A stretch of DNA of 64,000 bases from Ciona intestinalis (Eukaryota; Chordata; Ascidiacea; Phlebobranchia; Cionidae). The stretch is taken from positions 8,652,745-8,716,744 of the forward strand of contig NC_020166.2 of NCBI RefSeq assembly GCF_000224145.3, read 5' to 3'. The notes beneath the pieces were generated by a model. That model was not told where the DNA came from. It made no database searches and saw only the letters and a list, made by a program, of their open reading frames with translations. Within the stretch, counting starts at the first letter, position 1. The number at the start of each line of letters is the position of its first letter. This document shows, piece after piece, positions 55,294-64,000 of this stretch. The translations under genes and the position numbers were made by a program.

Positions 55294-58200
55294 ATGGATA
55301 TATTTTCATTGGCGACCACGGTATGCGTTTTGTTTGTGACTGGTCAAGTGGTTACGCCACTTCATACGCTAAGTACTGAGACTGTTTTCTGGTTACTTAA
55401 CAGATACAAGTATGTCCGTGAGTCCGTGACGATTATCCGGTGTAAATAAGTTCGTCTGCTGAATCGTGCGTCGATTGTATTCATGCGGAATTACATTTAC
55501 CAACGTTTTAACTGATCGAGCTCTGTAAATTCAGGAGAAATGCGTGACAAGTGTTTAAATTTGATGATAATAAATGCCCTGTTATCGCAATACAGGAGAA
55601 AATTACGTTTTGTTTAAAATCGTAAACTGGTAAAACTTAAACAAGCGTTTCGCAAAGCGGAAAACAAAACGTTGGTAAACAAAGCAAAAAGCGTTTCCAC
55701 ACGTATTTCTTTCAATCAAAACGAAATAATAATACTTGTTTTGTATTCACAGATTTATATGTTTGTTGTACATGTTGGTATAGTTTAAATATCTCTTCTA
55801 ACAAGTTCTGTTCCTACGTATTTTTTTTTTGTGACGGACACTTCAAAGCCGTCAAGATGTCTACGAATTTAACCTACCCTGACCTGCCGGAGGTATATAT
55901 TGTTAATCTTACAGCTTAAAGTTACAAAAATATATAAAAGTGTTTATTAAACACAATAATTTACACTTAAAATAAGAACATCATTTATATTTTATTGAGT
56001 ACTGTGGGTAAGATGGGATAATGTAAGCACTAAGCACCCAAATATCATGTTTTCTGATTGTGTTTTAAACAATTAACAACGTTTTTAGAATCCTAAACGT
56101 GCGAATATTTAAGTCTGTAAATATTCTTTGTTTACTACTAAAAAAAACGAAAAAAAGAATAAAAGCATTTCTCACCTTACCCCACCCTACTAAACTGCTT
56201 GTTTTTTTTGCATGTAGAGTAACATAAAAAATATAACAACAAACTAACACACTTATTGATTTATTACAGAATGTGTACAGTGCGGTAACCGTGGACCTAA
56301 GCATTGTTTCATTGCAACATCTTTTTGTCATGACCACTTCGTTTATTAATCTGGTGTTTCGTCCTTTTAGTGCTATTGAAGGTAAAACATTGACACATAT
56401 TTTAACTACTATATTTGAAAAGCCAGCCTCTGTGCTTCCATTTTAACTTAATTATAAGAAATTTGATGTAGTATATATTTATATAACACCTAACTAGTAG
56501 CCAATTGGGTGTAATAAAGAAGCCACTTGTTAATAAATTGTATATTTCCCACACAACATAATATGATTTTCCAAACATATTCTGAAATGTAGCCTTAGTA
56601 ATTTCACAGTAAAAAAGTAATTTCACAGTAAAAACACACATGTTTTGAAACATGCCCTCGGCGTTTTCTATTTGGTGTTTTCTATATTGGTTTGGGGTTT
56701 TTAGTAGACAAACAAACAGATTTTATTATTTATTACCCAGTTAAACTTAAACCAACTTTTGTAACTACTGATTTAAGTAAACCTTGTAAAATTGTGTACA
56801 CACTTTAGAAAACCAAATATAAATAAAAAGACTTTATTTTCCACTCAACCAGTTAAAAATATCTGGCCCTGTGTCATAGGGTAGAGGTAACGGGTTCAAG
56901 ACTAGGTGCTACTATTAATGTTGCTGTATGTTTCCTTGGACAGACACTTAACAGCAATTGCTCCAACCCACTGGGACTAATGGGTTGTCCAAGTTGGCAC
57001 GAGATATATGATCACCCATGTTATAACAATTATTGTATATCGACGCGCGGGGATAAAGAAAATTTTATTCATTTATTCATGCAATTAAAAAAACTAGGCC
57101 TGTTTATTTTTTAGTTTAAGGTACTGTTTTGTAAAAATATTTCAGTGCACACATTTTTATATTGTTTCTCATTTTTTTTCAGAGTTCATATACTCGATAG
57201 CTACTTCCGGAACCACTAATTTCTTGGGAGACTTACTGAAGAATTGGCAAACAGTAAGGAAAATTACAATTTATGTATGCTTAATATAGTACTGTGGGAT
57301 AAGATAGGACACTTTTAGCACCTAATATCCAAATATTCTGATTCAGGATATTTATTCCTGATTGTGTTTTAAACAATTAACAACGGTCCATGCGAGCCCT
57401 GAGAATATGGTTTTATAATTCTTTGAATGTTATTTGTTTACTACCAAATCAGACGATAAAGTAGAAAAATTTGTTGCCGTATCTTCCCCCACCCTACTAT
57501 TATATATATTTTTTATAATATTAGCATTTCTGTTGAATTTTAAAAGAACACCATAATATGCATCTAGATCTACATTATATTTAATTCTCGGCTTTTTGAG
57601 AATCACTTTATAACCAAATTTCATTTTTCCCAAGTCTTTGCCAGGCAGACTGTTTGTCACATATAAGGTAATATCTGAATCTATGTTGACGTTGTAATAT
57701 CATATATGATCATTATGTTTGTGTTGTGTGTCATCAGTCAAGGTTCTGTATCCCATTATACTTATGTAGGGTACTTTGTAGGTTATAAAACACACTTATT
57801 GTCATATTTACTATTTATTCTGATATTTTTACACAGTGTAAATTATAGAATTTTTTTGGGGGAGGGGGTTTGTTTTAAAACCATTCTTGTGAAGCACTAA
57901 GCAGTACGGTAGTTTAGGAATTATTTGGTTGCTATGTTTAGCCCGGTTCTATAGCCCCTAGATACCACCACACCGGTATCTAAATTTAGGCTTAAGGGGT
58001 TTTAGCTCCATACATATATATGTAAATGTTGTTTTTGCAATAAAGTCTTTGTCGTACCGGCCACCGGGTACCGACATGTCTGTGCTAAATTGTATAAAAA
58101 CATATTTCGTTTCTAAGGTTGTTAAATCTAACAAAAGAAAATAAAGCTTTTTGTCACGCCAAATGGAGCTAAATATTTGTTCGGCTTTAGAATTTTTCAT

Positions 58201-61200
58201 TTGTCTTCCTTGCCTTAAAGTAACGTGGTTTTATATGTAAACATGGCGGCAACCATATGCCAAGTTGACTTAGTCAATAAATAAATTTGCTTTGCACTGA
58301 GCAAACCCTTTAACAAGTTAGCATATCCTAGTACTGAGAATTCTGTTGTTTATTCATAGTTGTAAAGTGCGTTTGGAATTGTGGTACATTGTCACGGAAG
58401 TGTGATTGTAAATCTGAACACGTCGAGCTGTTGGTGAAGTCATATATACTAATGTTTGCGTACAAACACATGAACGAGAGTATACAAAACGTTTGCAAAT
58501 ACTCTACATCTAAATTACTGGTCTCATGACTTGTCAAGCTGCAAGACCTCACTTACATAAAACAAATGTAGAAATATATAAATTTTTGGATCAATGGACC
58601 AACTCTGGCTTAAGGTCTCATGGCATGTTATGCCGCAGGCTCCACCTATGCAGAATAAACTATTAATGGTTTAATAAAATGTATCTCCCTATAGCTTGCA
58701 TCATTTGAAGCTGGGTTCATGGCTTGTTTCGTCGCTGGGTGTTTGTTCATCATCCTCGTTCCATTAGTTGGCGCTATAATGTGTTGTTGCCGAACATGCT
58801 GTGACAACTGTGGTGGGGAAATGATCCAATCAAAAAGTCGAGTGCAGAGTAAATGGAGATACTGTTTCTTTGCGTCCCTTCTCATAATCACTGTGTTTAT
58901 TATGTAAGTAAATCTAATACGAAATTTTATTTCTAGTAAAAATGAAAAAAAAATAGTAAAAAATCTAAAAAAAAATCCAAAAAAATAAAAGAAACTTTAC
59001 ATTCATTTTTAGTAAAGTTATATTTTTTGACTGGTTTTACATGTTATATGACAAATAACTTCTAAAATAAGGGTTTTGTAAGGAGAGTCCTATGTTATTT
59101 TGCCGATGTAAAATAATAGCAACGCAGTGTTTTTTGATTTACAAGTACAAACTGCAGGTGTTTATTTGGGGTAATAGCAACGCGTTTTCAGGAAATGAAC
59201 ATCTTGTGCATTACCATAATAGCACTTGAACAGATCGAGTTCAAAAGAATGTAGATTAGAGAGATACAGACATGCAAACATATGTGAATCCTTATAATTC
59301 TCCATATGCCACTCTTGTCCTGTCTTTCCTGTTGTTGGGATTAACCCAGATTTATCTCAGTAGATCTCACTACCCATTGTCCACCAAGCTATTAATTTAG
59401 TAATCTGCTCATTACTATTAAATAAGAGCAATGCTGGAATGCATTATCACACACATACATTACATAATATTTTGTACACTTTCTCTAATTTAAAAGCCTA
59501 TGACAAATAGTATAAATTCGAATAATTTTCAAAACAATATTTTTAAATTTTTTATAAAAAAATCAATATATATATATATATATTTATTTTTTCTATATAT
59601 GGGCTATGTAACATTTTTTTTATAAAGTTAAAGTATTGTACATTAGATAACTTTAGACTGTTTTTCAATGGTGCTTCCTATGTCGAATGGTATAAATTCA
59701 ATATTATTACTTAACTTATAAAAAAAAAATAGGTATGGATTTTATTTCTTACCTAAAAAAACTTATTTCTTTTAAATATTTTATTTAAATTTATCCTTTT
59801 TTCTTACTTTATTTTATTTTATGTAAAGTTAAAGACTATGGTGTAGATAAAAGATATTTTTTTCTTTAACCAAGCTTTGTTTAATTCCAGGATACCGTGT
59901 GTGTTTGTCTTCCTAACCAATGAATGGGTCACACAAGTTGTGAAAGTAATTCCCGACAAAACAGTCAAAGTTTTTAACGACTTTAGCAGTTATTTGGAAC
60001 TCATTCCTACTCAGTTCAACTTTATCGTTAACCAATATTACACACTTGATCAAGGTCTTTCAACAGACATACAAAGTAAGTGCTTTTTTTCGTTGGTAAT
60101 TAATTGTTGGTAATTAAAAATACCAGCAATTTACTTGACATTATACAATATTCATACTGGTTAATTCAATTCTAATATTGTTTCTATATTGTAATATCAT
60201 GAAAACACACAAAAAAAGTTCAAAAAAACATAAACACTACATTTTGATTCAGTGGTAATTAAAGTATTTAATATGGCGTTCTGCAAACATACTTCTGTCG
60301 TTAGGCGTTACTGTTGATCCATTTCTAATATTGTTTCTTAACTCTTGTAATTATATAATGAAAGCCTGTATTGCATATTTTCGACCCAAAATATGTAAAA
60401 CACATAAAAACATAAAAAAAAACAACCCATAAAGAAGTACTTAAAATCATGCCAAGGCTGAAAATTGTATTGCAACACAAAACAAAAAGTCTGTAAAATC
60501 ATGCCCAAACATTCAGTAGAAAAAATGTATATATATTTGTATACCAACTTTTATTCTGGCCACATGACTTCAATTACTTATGTACCACTATAGTTTAATA
60601 GGCACGATTTTATTTGACTCAAGCTCCAACCCCTTGAAACATAATATAGTTTCTTTGAAGAATTTTTGGTTTGACACAAATGACTGGATTTAGTTTCTCA
60701 AATTGCAATAAGAATGTGCTGTAGGGTGTGTTTGCAGATTCAAGTATGTGGGTGTGTTTAAGCTCGTATTTGGAAGTATATATGACATGTAGGTAGGTGG
60801 AACATGCTGCTAGTTCCTTGTTGGTCTATATTAAAAGAAGCTATACAATGTAAACACAGAATTGTTTTAATTATATCTCTTATAAGTCTGTGACTCTGTA
60901 AATCTGTAACAAGTTTTATGATAAAAATCATTTTAAATTCTACACATTTAGAAGTGACCAATTAAAATTTTCATGAATAAATTATTTTTTCCTGTAGCTC
61001 ATGTTATATCAATTGACATTAAAAAAACTTAAAAATCAGAAACACTGTTTTTTCCGTTAACAAAAATATTCAAACTCTAAATTACATACATTTAAAATTG
61101 AAACTGGCCAATTAAAATTTTTAAATATATTATCTCTTTTTATGTCAATAGAGCCCAAGTTATGTCAATAGACATTAAAATAAGGCCAAGTTTAAATACA

Positions 61201-62581
61201 AGAACACTGGTTTGTCTGTTTGCAAAAGTTGGTGAAAATTGAAGCGCAAATTCACACTTCACTTATTGCCAAACCCAGTTCACCCAGAACCCCCTTCCCA
61301 GTGCACGACACTCCCTCAATTAGTGTTGATATACGCCACTCTTGCACTTCCATCTCTCTCACTTTTACTTGCTCTGTTTTGGAAATTTAGTGAAAGTCAA
61401 AACCTATGTTTTGGAAACAAAATAAAAAAAACACTATTTAAAATTCGAAATTTTAGCTGTAAGGTGTGGTTAGCTTGTGTGAAAAACATGCTTAATTTGA
61501 ATTTGATTGCTGTCTATAATTTGCTTTTAAAGTTTTATTTCGTACAAATTCACAGCGATGTTATGAGTTAATATAAAAATGATATCATAATAAAAATGTT
61601 AAAAAATGAGTCAGTTTTCATTACTCACTGTTTAAACTGTAAGTTAAATATTAATATATTATCAATAATATCGACAATATTAAAAAAAATGGCCAAATGT
61701 TAACGCTTACATATTGTGCGCAGATTTGGGTACCTCAGTTGGCGTTCCAATCAGAGATACTTTCATTGCACTTGCCACTCCTGCACTCACTCTACTTACT
61801 GGAATATCCAATGGTAACTTAATTATACAATAGTGTGTGTTTTTCCATATTTTAACTACAAACATAACGTTAGGGTTGCCCCTAACGAATGCTGTAAAGT
61901 TTTTATCTTAAATAAATGAATGTAACTTACTTTATCCTTGCGGGGCTGGAAAATGACAGTCAATATAGCACGGGTGTTTATACACCTCGTGCCAGCTTAC
62001 AAGTTACCATGTATGTTACTTTGTGAGTGACCATTTTTTAAAATTTTAACTTCATTTAACAATCATATGTTAGTTCACCTTTTAATATTTTAACCATGGG
62101 TGTAAAGTGTACCGTTAGTTAGGGGTTCTTGGGTGACATGCCTACCCGATTTTTGCAGCATAGGTGAAATCACATTTATAGCCCTCTTTTTATGCTTTAA
62201 AAAGATATTTGTTTGACAAATACGGGTTTCTGCATTTTGATAATGTCACCCAAGATTCTACTAAATATTTAAAATTAGATTTCACCAATATCGACTCTCA
62301 TTTTACCAAAAATGAAAGAAACCTTAATAGTAAATACCTATGAATTCAACCAACGCTGTTTATTTTCACCAGACGCTGATAAAAGTTTGACAGAACTTGT
62401 CAGCATCCAACAGTCAACCGACGTTCTCATAAATGGCTCCAACAACCTTGACAGCCAACTTAGTTCTTTGAGATCAAGAATGGCATCCTCATTAAACACA
62501 ACTGAGTGTAGGGGGGATATGTACTGTCGTGGCGTGCTTATATCTATTGATTCCTTAACCACTGGTGGTGACTTCTCTGCA
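55294..62581 (+). CDS. Prominin-like pentaspan membrane protein, 5' part
   Basis: Eight exons: 55294-55417, 55849-55892, 56270-56381, 57183-57253, 58695-58903, 59891-60075, 61724-61813, 62373-62581; 348 codons, open at the last donor, so the gene continues past the right edge. Exon 1 opens MDIFSLATTVCVLFVTGQVV, a signal peptide. Exon 5 is diagnostic: EAGFMACFVAGCLFIILVPL followed by the cysteine-rich intracellular CCCRTCCDNCGGEM, as in prominin-1 (LMPLVGYFFCMCRCC, CGGEM), then a second membrane span. Exons 6-8 form the first large extracellular loop. Prominins localise to membrane protrusions and bind cholesterol. The exon 1 donor (GTGAGT at 55418) and the acceptor at 55848 were selected because they alone keep phase with the signal peptide. 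Confidence is high for family, moderate for exon 1. Confidence 0.87.
55997..56194 (-). mobile_element. MITE, TACTGTGGG-type, prominin intron 2
   Basis: GAGTACTGTGGGTAAGATGG to CACCTTACCCCACCCTACTA. Confidence 0.85.
56866..57085 (+). mobile_element. Near-complete SINE in prominin intron
   Basis: Head with ACGGGTTCAAGACTAGG, body CACTTAACAGCAATTGCTCC, shortened middle, and ATTCATTTATTCATGC tail. Confidence 0.8.
57286..57502 (-). mobile_element. MITE, full length, with small internal duplication
   Basis: TATAGTACTGTGGGATAAGA to TATCTTCCCCCACCCTACTA; TTCCTGATTG-like segment is doubled near 57340-57365. Confidence 0.82.
61911..62035 (-). mobile_element. SINE 3' half in prominin intron
   Basis: Reverse: AATGAATGTAACTTACTTTA, GACAGTCAATATAGCACGGG, CACCTCGTGCCAGCTTACAA. 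Confidence 0.75.
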
Positions 62582-62611
62582 GTAAGTTTCTTTTTTAAAC
62601 TAGACATATTA

Positions 62612-62808
62612 TATAGTAGATTGGGGCAAGATGGGACACCTTTAGCACATAATCTCCAAATATCCTGATCGTGTTTTAAGCAATTAACAATGGTCTATCA
62701 GAGTTCTAAGAATACAGTTTTATAGTTCAATGAATGTTCTTTGTTTACTACCAAATGGAACAAGAAAATAAAATAAACAGGTGTCCCATCTTCCCCCACC
62801 GTACTATA
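62612..62808 (-). mobile_element. MITE, full length, prominin intron
   Basis: TATAGTAGATTGGGGCAAGA to CATCTTCCCCCACCGTACTA. Confidence 0.9.
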
Positions 62809-62974
62809 TATCAATTGTAAAAATGTTGCATGTTGTATATGATCATGGTCATGCTACCAGTAATGGAACGTATGCACAACAAACTTTTATGCAGTTAGTT
62901 TACTTTTTAAATGGACTTATTATATAGCAACTGTACATAATCTGCATGTTCTATTTCAACATCTTTATAGTTCA

Positions 62975-63320
62975 TTATGATTATGCTACTTTTAATGGAA
63001 TGTTAGATTATGATCATGATATTTTTAATGGAATGTTATGGCATCTTACCAATGCAATTTTTTATGATCATGCTACTTTAATAGAATGTTATGGCAAACT
63101 TACATTACAATTTATTATGATCATGGTATTTTTAATGGAATGTTATGGCATCTTACCAATGCAATTTTTAATGGTCATGCTACTTTAATAGAATGTTATG
63201 GCAAACTTACATTACAATTTATTATGATCATGGTATTTTTAATGGAATGTTATGGCATCTTACCAATGCAATTTTTAATGGTCATGCTACTTTAATGGAA
63301 TGTTATAGCATCTTACCAAA
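62975..63320 (+). repeat. 107-bp tandem repeat, ~3 copies
   Basis: The block beginning ATGTTATGGCATCTTACC starts at 63033, 63140 and 63247, giving a period of exactly 107 bp with copies nearly identical. Partial diverged units precede it. Each unit contains two related sub-blocks (GCATCTTACCAATGCA and GCAAACTTACATTACA), suggesting an older ~53-bp repeat. Confidence 0.9.
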
Positions 63321-64000
63321 GCAGATTTTTCCCCAGCCTTGAGTCTTATGATTATGCAGTCAGCTCTTCAAATGCCCAGAGGTTTAGCGTGGTGTGTTTT
63401 ATTATAGGAAGTGAAAGAATGTTGTGAATTTAACATGAACCTACCCACGTTTCCCTGTGTGTTAGAAGCTTTATCAATATTGCTCCCGTTTCATTATTAA
63501 CCCGTTGCACATTTATTTTGATAACCTCAACTAACATAGTTTCATTGTGTGGTTTGCTAATTATTTATTTTGCATATACAGTAGGCCTATTGCATGTTTG
63601 ATAGCAAAGTTTCAAAATTTCATTTCTTTTTTTTTACTTGCACAATAACCAACTAATCTAATACTTTTTCAATATTTAGTTTCCTTTATATATAGGCTAT
63701 TTAAAAAAATCTTTTATTGTCATCATAAAAAAAAAAATTAAATTAATTATTGTTTTGTTAATATTAAAAAAAACATGTTTTACATAGCATCAGTGGCGTA
63801 ACCATGCTTTAAAATATAAACTAATAATAGAGGAAATAAGACTATGATGAGCAATTGACGCCTATTGAATTTTGCCAAAATGACTTACTGAAAATAAGGG
63901 AAATATGACCATTGTCAGCCTTTTGAAATTTTGCTAAAAGTAGCTAAACATTGTCATGACATATCTTGGTGTCATGGATTGCCTTCAACCTTTCTCTCTG

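Larger units (their letters stand above)
62582..64000. other. Prominin intron at right edge
   Basis: No further prominin exon recognised after the donor at 62582. The stretch contains a MITE (about 62612-62808) and a 107-bp tandem repeat (about 62975-63320); the last 600 bp is plain AT-rich sequence. Confidence 0.55.

Noticed and set aside
55294-55445. Prominin exon 1 using GTATGC (after 55317) or GTATGT (55410) donors
   Set aside because: The first removes the signal peptide; the second breaks phase with the next exon. GTGAGT at 55418 keeps both.
61239-61571. 110-codon + strand ORF in a prominin intron
   Set aside because: No family resemblance, does not join the prominin frame; likely chance in AT-rich DNA.
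62946-63295. ORFs of 69-80 codons
   Set aside because: They are translations of the 107-bp tandem repeat.

Overview
The window is an animal nuclear genome segment. Compact multi-exon genes with GT-AG introns of mostly 100-1500 bp, AT-rich introns, and two very abundant short repeat families point to the sea squirt Ciona (a tunicate), most likely the C. intestinalis/robusta group. The families are a ~195-bp TA-flanked MITE with long inverted ends and a tRNA-headed SINE ending in CATT repeats. No rRNA, CRISPR, retroviral or bacterial-type features were seen.

Layout, left to right: CCDC150 coiled-coil gene (+, 5' end outside the window, 562-8094); CAPZB, the actin capping protein beta subunit (-, 8960-12305, first exon not found); STPG1/MAPO2 (+, 14747-17643, 334 codons); MRPL22 (-, single exon, 17952-18641); UQCC2 (+, single exon, 19135-19479), divergent from MRPL22 across 493 bp; a six-finger C2H2 protein (+, 19902-22776); two C2-domain exons of an incomplete gene (+, 24192-24783) beside a 50-N assembly gap; a 3.9-kb repeat-rich intergenic region with one orphan exon-like ORF (-, 27439-27543); an HSPA12-type Hsp70 relative with a long acidic N-terminal extension (+, 28657-38001); an M13/neprilysin-like membrane peptidase (+, 38197-50392) starting only 195 bp after the HSPA12 stop; an unusual signal peptide + degenerate cupin/JmjC-like + aldo-keto reductase fusion ending in KDEL (-, 51104-53825); and the 5' two-fifths or so of a prominin gene (+, 55294 to beyond the right edge).

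I reconstructed exons by reading donor and acceptor sites and checking that every junction keeps phase; all listed exon sets sum to whole codons. Gene neighbours are not functionally coherent except the divergent MRPL22/UQCC2 pair, both mitochondrial proteins. Two tight same-strand spacings (HSPA12 to M13 peptidase, UQCC2 to zinc finger) are candidates for the trans-spliced operons known in Ciona.

About 50 MITE copies and about 25 SINE pieces fill introns and intergenic DNA, often right up to splice sites. The most interesting item is the ER-targeted cupin/aldo-keto reductase fusion: its aldo-keto reductase tetrad is intact while the iron ligands of its cupin domain look lost.
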